Of a DNA stretch of 64,000 nucleotides, positions 33,956-42,436 are shown piece by piece. Made by a program: the position numbers and the translations under genes. Position 1 is the stretch's first letter. Each line of letters opens with the position of its first letter. The notes beneath the pieces are model-generated. The model did not search any database. It saw only the letters and a program-made list of their open reading frames with translations, and had not been told where the DNA came from. Origin of the DNA: JALHOQ01 sp038144835 (lineage in GTDB: Bacteria; Bdellovibrionota; Bdellovibrionia; Bdellovibrionales; UBA1609); the NCBI GenBank assembly GCA_038144835.1, contig JAYQON010000003.1, forward strand, positions 12,208-76,207, given 5' to 3'.

Positions 33956-35961
33956 TCGCTATCCTCTTCATCACTGCCTGCAGAGGTTGAGAGGCTTGGT
34001 TGCACAGGCTTAGTTTTCAATTTTTTCTCCACGGCAGCTTTGATGACCTCAGGATGGTATTTTTCAAAGTAGGCTTTCATTGTATCGTGTACCACTGGAG
34101 CGGCACCGCCAGCGCCCGAACAGGCATGTTGTGCAAGAAGTGCGACAACAATTTCTGGCTTTTCAACGGGAGCGAAGGCGACAAACCAGCCGTGGTGTCG
34201 TTGAAAAATCGGACGCGAATTGCACTTTTTGTAGATCTCCTCAGCAGAGAATGAGCGCACCTGAGTGGTGCCGGTTTTACCCGCGATTTCTATACCGGGC
34301 AGGCGCGCTCCTCGAGCCGTGCCTCGTTCCCCTTGAACCACTCTGCGCATTCCGTCTTTTACAGTTTTGAAAACTTGGATGGGGATAGTAACCCCAAATT
34401 CATTGTCTTGAGTCGCATCACGCAAAATTTGGGGTTCAAATTCTTGCACGACTTTACTTTCCTGGTTCAGTACTTTTTTGATTAAATAAGGCTTAACGAC
34501 TTTACCTTCGGTTGCAATGGTGTTGTAGGCCACTGCCATTTGAAGAGGAGTGACCAAAACAAAACCCTGACCAATCGCATTGGAGAGATTCTCTCCTGGT
34601 TGCCACTCCTCACCGAGTTTGCGCAGTTTCCATTCGGAGGTGGGTATCAATCCAGACACTTCGTGTGAAACGCTAACGTTAGTTTTTTGTCCCAAGCCGA
34701 TCAACTTTGCGTAGGCGGCAATACGGTCGATTCCAAGTTGGATGCCCATTTTATAGAAAAAAATGTTGCTGGACACCTCAATGGCCTGAATGACGTTGAT
34801 GTTGCCGTAGCCAGTTTTACTGTGGTCATGATAAAGGCGCCGACCAAACTTCATGTTGGAGGGGGCAGCAATGAGAGTAGTGGGGGTGACAACATTTTCC
34901 GAAAGTGCCGCAAGGGCCACCACGGGTTTGAAGGTTGATCCAGGCGAAAAATGATCTTGAATGACTTTGTTGCGCAAAGGGCGAAAGGGGTCGTTGATGA
35001 GTTGGGTCCAAACCTGTGGAGGTATTCCGGTTGAGAACTTGTTCGGATCGTAAGATGGTGTTGTGACCCAAGCTAGGACCTCGCCATTGGTTCGCATCAT
35101 GACCAAACCGCCAACTCGGGGGCCAATGGAATCCTGGCGGTTCATGGCTTTATATGCGGCTTCTTGCAGATCTTTATCAATGGTGAGAACCAAGTTGTTG
35201 CCTGGAGACGCCGGTATAGCTTTAAAGCCAAAGTAGTTGTTGGAGTCTCCAGGGGCTTCACGCCCACGAGCATCGACCTCGACAAACGAAATTCCATCTT
35301 TGCCACGAATGACGGTGTCCCAGGTTTCTTCTAATCCGTTTTTGCCAATGATGTCGCCTTGTTCAAACGAAAATTTGCCTTGGTAGTGCTGATTGAGCTT
35401 CGGAAGCTGCTCCTTAGAGATTTCTCCCACATAGCCAAACAGCTGAGCACCATTTTCGGCCAAATTATAATGTCGCACAATGGACTCATTGATGTTGAGA
35501 CCGGGGTGGTCCCAGCGCAAAAGTTTCAGTCGGAAAACTTCTTCGAGTGGCACGTTGTCTTTTATGCGAACGGGCCGAAAGGGCCCATCTCGGCGCTTGC
35601 TCTTGCGCACGTCTTCTGCGATCCGCCGACCCGGTAAGCCGAGCACCGTTCCCACCGCTTCAGATGTGTCTTCGAGAAATTTGGCGTACTGAGGTGAAAT
35701 TGAGGCATCAAAGCCTGGCAGATTGTCTACGAGCACTCGACTTTCACGATCAAGAAAAAGTCCGCGCGGAGCCGGTAATTTTGTTTCTTTGACACGGTTT
35801 TTTTCCGAAAACTGTCGTAGCTCCTCGCCCGTAAAAATTTGCAAGTACCAAAGCCTACAGGCAATAAGCAATGCGGCGACCACGACGGCGCCGTAGAGTA
35901 GGCGATATCTAGGTAGAAAATCTTTTGCTTCTTCCTCGGAAGCGTGCAGAAAATCTCTCAT
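33952..35961 (-). CDS. mrdA: Penicillin-binding protein 2 (elongasome transpeptidase)
   Basis: A 669-residue class B PBP. It has one N-terminal transmembrane helix (LLYGAVVVAALLIACRLWYL) and a pedestal/dimerisation region. The transpeptidase domain carries the three active-site motifs: SPGSTFKP (SxxK), EVSSNIF (SxN) and AGKTGTTQV (KTG). It cross-links peptidoglycan during lateral growth together with RodA and MreC/D. The C-terminal tail is Lys/Ser/Glu-rich and probably disordered. It overlaps mreD and rodA by four bases each, indicating coupled translation. Confidence 0.94.
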   Translation of the reverse strand: MRDFLHASEEEAKDFLPRYRLLYGAVVVAALLIACRLWYLQIFTGEELRQFSEKNRVKETKLPAPRGLFLDRESRVLVDNLPGFDASISPQYAKFLEDTSEAVGTVLGLPGRRIAEDVRKSKRRDGPFRPVRIKDNVPLEEVFRLKLLRWDHPGLNINESIVRHYNLAENGAQLFGYVGEISKEQLPKLNQHYQGKFSFEQGDIIGKNGLEETWDTVIRGKDGISFVEVDARGREAPGDSNNYFGFKAIPASPGNNLVLTIDKDLQEAAYKAMNRQDSIGPRVGGLVMMRTNGEVLAWVTTPSYDPNKFSTGIPPQVWTQLINDPFRPLRNKVIQDHFSPGSTFKPVVALAALSENVVTPTTLIAAPSNMKFGRRLYHDHSKTGYGNINVIQAIEVSSNIFFYKMGIQLGIDRIAAYAKLIGLGQKTNVSVSHEVSGLIPTSEWKLRKLGEEWQPGENLSNAIGQGFVLVTPLQMAVAYNTIATEGKVVKPYLIKKVLNQESKVVQEFEPQILRDATQDNEFGVTIPIQVFKTVKDGMRRVVQGERGTARGARLPGIEIAGKTGTTQVRSFSAEEIYKKCNSRPIFQRHHGWFVAFAPVEKPEIVVALLAQHACSGAGGAAPVVHDTMKAYFEKYHPEVIKAAVEKKLKTKPVQPSLSTSAGSDEEDSE

Positions 35962-36497
35962 CTCGGTCCTATGCGTCCTTCACTGCCAGCATCCATTAAG
36001 GCTATTCGATCAAACCATTGATAAAGCTGGTATATGGGCAGACTGAACAAGACACTCAGCAGAGCTGAAATAACCCAATCAAAAATTTCTGGTAAAAAAA
36101 GAGGATTTTTGTCGAACCAGCGCGATATTACCCAATACACTGCTGGCGCAGTAAAGGCGGCGAGGGCCACCATGGGCATAAAAAACGTTGGCCCTCCCCA
36201 ATACACACGCTCGCGAATCAAAAACAGAATAATTGTCATCACCAAGCTGAACACCAACAGACCTTCAAAGGGAAACACTGAGAATGCGGAATTCACACAG
36301 GTGAGGAAATAGACCATCATGGTGGCTTCCCAAAGAGGTCGAGTAACACTCATATAAACAAGTATGATCAGCCAGAAGAGGGGTGCAGGAAAGCGGCCGA
36401 AGACAAGAAACCAGAGACTCGTTTGCAAAGCGCTTAGCGCGGACGCGGTGGCTACCATAAGAAAAATGCTAAGTAACCAGTACCATGCAATTTTCAA
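35958..36497 (-). CDS. mreD: Rod-shape-determining protein MreD
   Basis: A 179-residue protein of five to six transmembrane helices, the usual size and hydrophobicity of MreD, a poorly conserved inner-membrane component of the elongasome. Sequence identity alone would be a weak basis. The assignment rests on position between mreC and mrdA with four-base overlaps on both sides. Confidence 0.85.
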   Translation of the reverse strand: MKIAWYWLLSIFLMVATASALSALQTSLWFLVFGRFPAPLFWLIILVYMSVTRPLWEATMMVYFLTCVNSAFSVFPFEGLLVFSLVMTIILFLIRERVYWGGPTFFMPMVALAAFTAPAVYWVISRWFDKNPLFLPEIFDWVISALLSVLFSLPIYQLYQWFDRIALMDAGSEGRIGPR

Positions 36498-37360
36498 TTG
36501 GTCGCCCCCTCCACCGTTTGTTCCTGCTTTGGATTGAAATCCTGGTGATTTGCATTCACCACGATGAAAAGCTCTTCTAAATTGAGAGGCTCTACTGCAG
36601 GTTTAATTTCCACGTCTTGAGTCATGCCGTAGCGACTTTTGTCAATTGAGGCGACGGTACCAATGGGAAAACCTTTAGGGAAGATATTGAACAATCCCGA
36701 AGTGACGACGAGATCACCCACTTGCACGTCGTCGCTGCGTTTCAAATAGCGTAGGCGGCAGCTCGTGCGGCTTACGCCTTCTACAAGACCTCGAGCTCGC
36801 GATCTTTGAACTATTGCGTCAATCACCGCGTAGCGATCTGTAAGTAACAAAATTTGCGAGGATTCATTTTCCACACGGAAAGTATACCCAACCACACCGC
36901 CGATAGTCAGAGCAGCCATATTTTTTTGCACGCCATGCGATAAACCGCGGTCCACAGTGATGGTGTTGTGATCGGGAAGCAGATCACGCCCAATGACTCG
37001 CGCCGCTAGCAGGTTCATCTTGTTCGCTTGCTTAAAGCCGAGCAGCCCCGCCAAACGCTGGTTTTCCATCTTGAGTTCAGTCATTGCTCCAAGCTGGGCG
37101 TTGAGTTCAGCAAGTTGTTTTTTGAGCTCTGTGTTTTGTTTTTTTATCCCTATTAAGTCGAGGTACATCGCCGTGGTTCCACGCACTCCCGAGCTAAATG
37201 AAGCATAGCCGCGCTGAAACATTCCGCCCACAAAGGTAAAAGGCTTTGTGAACCAAAGCTCCTCTTCGGACTTTCGCTGCATGTTAATCGCCACAAGAGG
37301 TAACACAATCAAGGCGATCACCAAGAAAACTTTGCGCACATCAAAGGTGAAAAAGTTCAT
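36494..37360 (-). CDS. mreC: Rod-shape-determining protein MreC
   Basis: From the ATG at 37360 the protein has 288 residues: one N-terminal transmembrane helix (VFLVIALIVLPLVAIN), a coiled-coil (KKQNTELKKQLAELNAQLGAMTELKMENQRLAGLL), then the two small beta-barrels of MreC (VIGRDLLPDHNTITVDRGLSHGVQ; VQVGDLVVTSGLFNIFPKGFPIG). It organises PBP2/RodA in the periplasm. The frame is open upstream to 37588, but that would cross the divergent foldase start and has no MreC character. mreB is not in the window. Confidence 0.93.
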   Translation of the reverse strand: MNFFTFDVRKVFLVIALIVLPLVAINMQRKSEEELWFTKPFTFVGGMFQRGYASFSSGVRGTTAMYLDLIGIKKQNTELKKQLAELNAQLGAMTELKMENQRLAGLLGFKQANKMNLLAARVIGRDLLPDHNTITVDRGLSHGVQKNMAALTIGGVVGYTFRVENESSQILLLTDRYAVIDAIVQRSRARGLVEGVSRTSCRLRYLKRSDDVQVGDLVVTSGLFNIFPKGFPIGTVASIDKSRYGMTQDVEIKPAVEPLNLEELFIVVNANHQDFNPKQEQTVEGATN

Positions 37361-37465
37361 TGTTGAAAGGCTAGCGTAAGTCTTTTGGGTTTCCAACAAT
37401 CTCCTTGAAAAACTGTTAAAAACTTTGGAATCTGGGGAACGTTTAAAAGAGTGGAGAAAAACACC

Positions 37466-38962
37466 ATGATCGAAAAATTCCGCAAAATCCGCGGAGGAAT
37501 CAGCGCTAAGAACTGGGTGGCTTACATTATTTTTGGGGCTATCATTATTGTATTTGCCTTGTGGGGCGTCAGTCCTGATAACTATCAAGGCGAGACGGGA
37601 GGCGTAGCAGCCATAGTTAATGATACGTCGATCTCAATTTCCGAATACCGCAATTCTTTAGAGCGGGTTGAGCAAAATGCTCGCTTCCAATTTGATCAGT
37701 TTCCAGAAAATCAGCGAGCGGCTCTCAGAAAAGAGATGCAGAAGAGGGCTCTTGAGGAATTAATAATGACAGAGGTTTTCTATCAGGCGGCGCGCAATCG
37801 TGGAGTTGCCGCGTCTGATAGCGAGGTTCGCGACCGTATTTTGGAGATTCCATTTTTACAAGAAAATGGTCGATTCATGAAAGATCGCTATCGTATGTGG
37901 CTTCAGCAGATGGGTCTGAGCAGCGTAGATTTTGAACGGCAGGTGCGTAAGCAAATCGTCAATCAAAGACTGCAAGATCTTTTCTTGGGTTCGGCGGCCC
38001 CGACGCGAGAAGAATTAAGACGTAATCGCGAGCTTGCTAATCAGAAGATTAAGGTGCGCTATGTTGAGTTTGATAAAGAAGACTTGGCAAGCCCTGGTCT
38101 GGTCACTGAGCAGGAGGTGAGTCAGTTTTTGCAGGCTCGCAAGGCAGATGTTGAAAAGTTTTATAAAGATAACTCCCCCGAGTTTTCGATTCCGGAGTCT
38201 GTAAAAGCGCGTCACATTCTGATTAAAATAGATGATAAGCGAACAGATAGCGAGGCGGCAGCTTTGGCGGTTGAAGTTCGTAAGCAGCTCTCGCTGGCAA
38301 ATTTTGCTCAACAGGCTACTAAAATGAGTGATGATCCGGGTTCTAAATCCAAGGGTGGTGATTTGGGCCAGTTCGAGCGTGGTCGTATGGTTCCAGAGTT
38401 TGAAAAAGTAGCCTTTGCTCTGGCTCCAGGACAAATTAGTGAACCGGTTAAGACTCAGTTTGGCTATCACCTGATTATGGTTGAAAAAAAGAATCTGCCT
38501 CAAGTGAAGCCATTAGATTCGGTGCAAAGAGAAATCACACGCAAGTTAATTGCGCGTGAAAAGGAAAGCGCGATACTCAATGGGTTAAAGGCCAAATTAG
38601 AGAGCGGGCGCCGGGAGATAGAAAAGACTATTGCCGCTGCTGGTTGGAAGTGGTCCGAGACAGGCGAGTTTGATCTTTCATCGCCTTCGGTTCCGAGGCT
38701 TGGAGACAGTCCAGAATTGATTGGCGCTATTTTGAAAAAGGGTAAGAGTGGGGGATTGATTCCAGAAATCATCAAGATTCCAGGTGGACGACATCTGATA
38801 GCAGATTTGGTTTCGTGGAAAGAAGTAAGGGACAAGGAAGCGGATGTGGAAGGTCTAGAACGCATGGTGGCTTATCGAAAATCTGCTGAATTGATTGAGA
38901 CCTTTGCAAAAGATGCAGAAGCTAAAGCGAGAATACAACGCAATCCAAGGGTGGTTCAGTAA
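37466..38962 (+). CDS. PpiD/SurA-type periplasmic peptidyl-prolyl isomerase (foldase)
   Basis: A protein of about 498 residues anchored by one N-terminal helix (WVAYIIFGAIIIVFALWGV), followed by a SurA-N chaperone domain. A parvulin domain lies at about 245-345 (VKARHILIKIDD ... FAQQATKMSDDPGSKSKGGDLGQFERGRMVPEFEKVAFAL ... FGYHLIMVE), and a helical C-terminal part finishes the protein. The anchor plus domain order matches PpiD, which sits at the Sec translocon exit and helps envelope proteins fold. The ATG at 37466 follows GGAGA by 8 nt; a GTG at 37451 is an alternative. It is divergent from mreC across about 100 bp. Confidence 0.9.
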   Translation: MIEKFRKIRGGISAKNWVAYIIFGAIIIVFALWGVSPDNYQGETGGVAAIVNDTSISISEYRNSLERVEQNARFQFDQFPENQRAALRKEMQKRALEELIMTEVFYQAARNRGVAASDSEVRDRILEIPFLQENGRFMKDRYRMWLQQMGLSSVDFERQVRKQIVNQRLQDLFLGSAAPTREELRRNRELANQKIKVRYVEFDKEDLASPGLVTEQEVSQFLQARKADVEKFYKDNSPEFSIPESVKARHILIKIDDKRTDSEAAALAVEVRKQLSLANFAQQATKMSDDPGSKSKGGDLGQFERGRMVPEFEKVAFALAPGQISEPVKTQFGYHLIMVEKKNLPQVKPLDSVQREITRKLIAREKESAILNGLKAKLESGRREIEKTIAAAGWKWSETGEFDLSSPSVPRLGDSPELIGAILKKGKSGGLIPEIIKIPGGRHLIADLVSWKEVRDKEADVEGLERMVAYRKSAELIETFAKDAEAKARIQRNPRVVQ

Positions 38963-39197
38963 AGATCTCCACCCACAGCACAATCAATGACTTCGGGCGA
39001 AAGTATCTAGCGACACTTGGTTTTGGTCACACAAGAAAAACATTGAGTGCCATTCAACTAAGAGCACCACGGTCGTAAACTGTCGCTCTCATTATATTTT
39101 TGCTAAAGGTGCGAATTTAAAATTTTGTTTCCCGTTTCACCGGCCCGGGCAGTCCTGATTTTTTGGCTTAGAGCCTGCAAGTGAACTGTCTTGTTTA

Positions 39198-39971
39198 TCA
39201 CCAACAAAGAGCTGGCCGGTTGATAGATTCACCATTCCAGTTGAGTTGCATTGATCCGGTGGCTGCTGGGCCGTTGTTTTGCACAACCAAGTCAAAGCCC
39301 ACAGCCTCATATGTCGTTTGGTTAGCCGTGGACCTCATTGTAATAGCTAGTTCATCAACTTTGAAACGAAAGTATCGGTTTCCGGAACGAACTCCGCGTA
39401 AAATTTCGGCGAAGTAGCCGCCATTCCTTTCAAACACATTGGCAACGAACCCCGTGTGAGTGCCGGATTCACTGTCCAAGGCTTGGCAGTGAGCGAGTGG
39501 GTAGCGGACTTCTTCCAGCAGTTGTGGAGGGATCTTATATAATTCGTAGATTAAGCTATCGACTAAAAAAAGTTCTTGATTGAAGTGAACAAAATTTATT
39601 TTATTTATATCGAGATTCTGCACCGGTGAGCATAGTCCCTGTTGAATGAAGTAACTGTCATTAAAGAAAATTCGGCCCATTACGTATGGCCCAACTTCAC
39701 CTAATGCGGCAACATTTGCACTGCACATTTGAGAGCGACCGAAGCTAAAATAGTTATCATTATAAAAATCGGGGCCTGAACGAGAACCGCTGAACTGAGG
39801 TACAGGTGTGTATTCGCCATCAGGTTGAGGTATAAGGCCCCCATAGCCACTGCCGTTTCCTCCGGAATGGCTACCGCCAAAATTTTGGCAACCTTGACCA
39901 AAAAATGTTATGGCAGCTATGACGACCGCAGCCGTTCCAACTATTTTTAAGAGACGAGACCATTGACGCAT
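39198..39971 (-). CDS. Putative secreted lipoprotein, unknown function
   Basis: A 257-residue protein with a signal-like N-terminus (residues 8-25) ending in FFGQGC, a plausible lipidation Cys, followed by a Gly/Ser-rich linker. The mature domain looks beta-rich and has four cysteines spread along it (MCSANV, GLCSPV, AHCQAL, ALCW). No family recognised. It lies between the foldase and the frameshifted regulator and is divergent from the latter by 70 bp. The 235 bp downstream of it (38963-39197) contain nothing I can identify. Confidence 0.65.
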   Translation of the reverse strand: MRQWSRLLKIVGTAAVVIAAITFFGQGCQNFGGSHSGGNGSGYGGLIPQPDGEYTPVPQFSGSRSGPDFYNDNYFSFGRSQMCSANVAALGEVGPYVMGRIFFNDSYFIQQGLCSPVQNLDINKINFVHFNQELFLVDSLIYELYKIPPQLLEEVRYPLAHCQALDSESGTHTGFVANVFERNGGYFAEILRGVRSGNRYFRFKVDELAITMRSTANQTTYEAVGFDLVVQNNGPAATGSMQLNWNGESINRPALCW

Positions 39972-40041
39972 GGTTGATTTACCCCTCTAGTAATTTCAAG
40001 TCTCCCTTTAAATAATCATAATTGTAACCGATAAATTTGGC

Positions 40042-41226
40042 GTGAAAACGCTGAGCTCATCTCAAATTGAAAACTGGAACGAGGCTATTCGTTCCGGCCA
40101 CGGACGGGTTGTGGCAAGAGAGTTGAGGTGTCTCAAAAAGGGACAAGTTGCAGATGAGCTATTAGCCAGAGTGGGCAATTTATCTTGGCGCTTAAGTATC
40201 CCTGAAATCGGAGTAAAGTTAATGTTTCCGTACCTTAAGCGGCAACATCAACTTAAGTGCGAGCCAGACCCCGATGTACTGGTTGAATTTGCTGGGTGCT
40301 TGATGGAAATCGGTGCACCTTCAGAATCCTACGAGATATTAAAAAGGGTCGAAGCCCGCTCGCCGCGTGCCAAGTTTTATTTGGCTCTGCATGGTATCAA
40401 GACTTGGGATTATCAGATCGCGGCTGAACTTTTAGGCCAGTATTTATTGACGCTTAATCCGATTAGATATTTTTATTGATCGATTCATGCAATTGAAGAA
40501 CCTAGCCATTGAGATGGCTAACTGGCAGACCCTGCGAGATCTCGACTATCATTGGGGATTATTAAGTCGCGACCGAAATTTATTGGCAAAAGTTTACTTT
40601 GGAAGTCCACAACCGCGATACCGCGAGAGGGTGGCTGAAGCTGCGATGACGGAGGGAATAGATTTGTCATCATTGAAGGATTGGGTTTGGGGCCCAGAGC
40701 AGGGCGTAAGCCCTTTTTTTGTCACTGATTTAAGGGAGATGGTTATTGGAGATAATGCTTCGCTGCAAACATGGCTACCTAAAAAACTACTTTTTGTTTT
40801 GACGTCTGATTTGTATGCCCCAATTCGCACCGGACAGATTTTTGCCCAAGTTTTCCAAACCGAGCATTATCATCCCGAGACATCTCCAGACCGGGTTTTT
40901 CAGCTCGTGGGTCGGTTAAGGAAAATTCTGGAAAAATCAGAACTCAGTGACTTATGCTTCAAGCGAGGAGGCTATTACTTGTTGCTTAACCCTGGTCACG
41001 GCATTCGTCTTCACCGAGATTGGCTCGATATGCCCCGATTTGATCGTATTGATGTCTATCGCTCTGTTCTTAGGGAAAATTTTCTGAGGGTAGCTTTGGA
41101 GTTCGTGAGGTGAGTAAGACCTTTCAAATATCCACTAGAACGGCCAATCGGATTCTCAAAGAGCTTGGAAGCAGCGTGAGCAAGCATGGTTCAGGGCGAT
41201 CAACCCGTTACAAGATTTCATCCTAG
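40042..41226 (+). pseudogene. DNA-binding regulator (TPR + winged helix + HTH) with two compensating frameshifts
   Basis: Three open segments join into one protein of about 394 residues if one extra T is removed in the T-run at 40470-40474 and one base is added in the AGGGAAAATTTT run near 41072-41083. Segment 1 (GTG at 40042 to 40479) is TPR-like (CLMEIGAPSESYEILKRVEA). Segment 2 (to about 41080) includes a winged-helix-like part (PIRTGQIFAQVFQTEHYHPET ... VFQLVGRLRKILEKS ... CFKRGGYYLLL). Segment 3 continues FSEGSFGVREVSKTFQIS and TRTANRILKELGS, a helix-turn-helix, to the stop at 41224. Because the net shift is zero and the protein makes sense throughout, sequencing error in homopolymers is as likely as true decay. 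Confidence 0.68.
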
Positions 41227-41604
41227 TGGGGCGGCGTGCCTTGGTCAAGAAATCGACCTTGCACCTCAATAAGATAAAAAGGTGTTAAGAAAATCAAAAA
41301 AAGCCAGACATCGAACCCATAAGATCAAGTCAAAGCCTTCGTATCGTCAGCTAGTCTAATTGAAACAATAACTTAAATAGAAAAGTTTTATACAGTGCAA
41401 TTGGATTTTGCTGGCTTAAATCTTCTATTGTCGGGTCTGCCGGAGGTGTTTTGGTGTACGGCAACACCAGGCAGATAGTCCAGTTGCAAAGATTAACGCC
41501 AATTTTTCCCGACAAAAATATCAGACCATTCCTTCGCTAGAGTCCCGCAGAATTGAAGATATATAAAAAATGACAACTTATCTTTGTGTGAAAAGGAGAG
41601 TTCA
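41227..41604. other. Intergenic region holding copy 1 of the 73-nt element
   Basis: About 380 bp between the frameshifted regulator and the lipoprotein at 41605. No gene is supported. It contains the first copy of the dispersed element (41413-41485) and an inverted pair GTCGGG (about 41430-41435) / CCCGAC (about 41510-41515) around it that could close a larger RNA fold. The lipoprotein promoter should lie in the last 100 bp. Confidence 0.5.
41413..41485. repeat. Dispersed 73-nt element, copy 1
   Basis: Aligns without gaps to 61145-61217 on the same strand, 54 of 73 bases identical by hand count, including the 9 bases GGCTTAAAT at one end and CACCAGGCAGAT near the other. In this copy TCTGCC/GGCAGA and GGTGTT/AACACC can form nested stems. 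The active strand is unknown. Confidence 0.65.
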
Positions 41605-42258
41605 ATGAAAACGAAACTAATCAATAAGCTCTTGCTAGCCACGTTAGCTTGGGGTCTCGTTGCCTGCGGAGGTCCTGTAGCTGTATTTCAACCCACTTCG
41701 GTACCTAGAGCGGAGAAGTTGCAAGAAACTGGTCAGGGGGACTATCTCGTTCCCGACGTCGTTCAAGGTGTCCCTCCTTATGCAGGTGGTGATACGAGTT
41801 CTTTAACTATCGATGGTATACCAGACGATTTAGCTGGCAGCTATGAGTCCTCGGAATTGAATTTCAAATTGGATTTGATCAACAAAACTACGGATTGTAG
41901 TGATGACGATATCGCGTGTGTGCAAATAGTCCCCAATAAACATCATGCGATAATTCAAGATCTGAATGAGATAGTTCATCAAGATGTGAGTAAAAAATGT
42001 ATTTTGAGAGCCCATCAACGAGAAAGATTCTTGTTTACTAACGGTACATCAGCAGCGGGTTCGATTTACTTCTCTCAATTTGTTGGGAATAAAATCGGGG
42101 GCGAGGGGTGCGACAATGTTGAAAAAGCGAGTGAGCTTTTGCAGAAAGCTACAAAATTCACAATCAGTAATAAGGAACTTTTAATTGGTCTCAAAGATTC
42201 TAGCGCTCTGCGGTTAAAAAGAGTTGCGTTCCCAAAAGGTGAGCCGTTACCTTGGTAG
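41605..42258 (+). CDS. Lipoprotein of unknown function
   Basis: A 217-residue protein from the ATG at 41605, which has AAAGGAG 6 nt upstream; an in-frame start at 41584 is less likely. The signal peptide ends in a good lipobox (WGLVACGG). The mature part starts with a Pro/Gly/Asp-rich linker, then an alpha/beta domain with four cysteines (DCSDDDIAC, KKCILR, EGCDNV). No family recognised. A strong terminator follows at 42271, so it is probably a single-gene unit. Confidence 0.75.
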   Translation: MKTKLINKLLLATLAWGLVACGGPVAVFQPTSVPRAEKLQETGQGDYLVPDVVQGVPPYAGGDTSSLTIDGIPDDLAGSYESSELNFKLDLINKTTDCSDDDIACVQIVPNKHHAIIQDLNEIVHQDVSKKCILRAHQRERFLFTNGTSAAGSIYFSQFVGNKIGGEGCDNVEKASELLQKATKFTISNKELLIGLKDSSALRLKRVAFPKGEPLPW

Positions 42259-42270
42259 CGACCTGGTAAA

Positions 42271-42307
42271 CCTAGCTCAACCCGCTGCGGATTGAGCTAG
42301 GTTTTTA
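42271..42307 (+). terminator. Rho-independent terminator after the lipoprotein gene
   Basis: A perfect 10-11 bp stem (CCTAGCTCAA with TTGAGCTAGG) and a loop of about ten bases, followed by a T-run. It starts 12 bp after the stop of the gene ending at 42258. Confidence 0.9.
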
Positions 42308-42436
42308 TATTTGTTTCTGGAGTTTCAAAAAATCAAAAAGGGCCCGCAGCCGATTGGACCATTTTGAGATTTTAGTAAAGCTTGCTAACTTGTAGCCCCC
42401 TTTGTCCGATAAAGTATGGATGAGGACGGAGGTTCC

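Noticed and set aside
37361..37588. 76-residue N-terminal extension of mreC
   Set aside because: It crosses the divergent foldase start and the promoter region and has no MreC-like sequence before the membrane helix.
39181..39417. 78-codon plus-strand frame
   Set aside because: Antisense to the secreted lipoprotein gene at 39198-39971, which has a signal peptide and lipobox.
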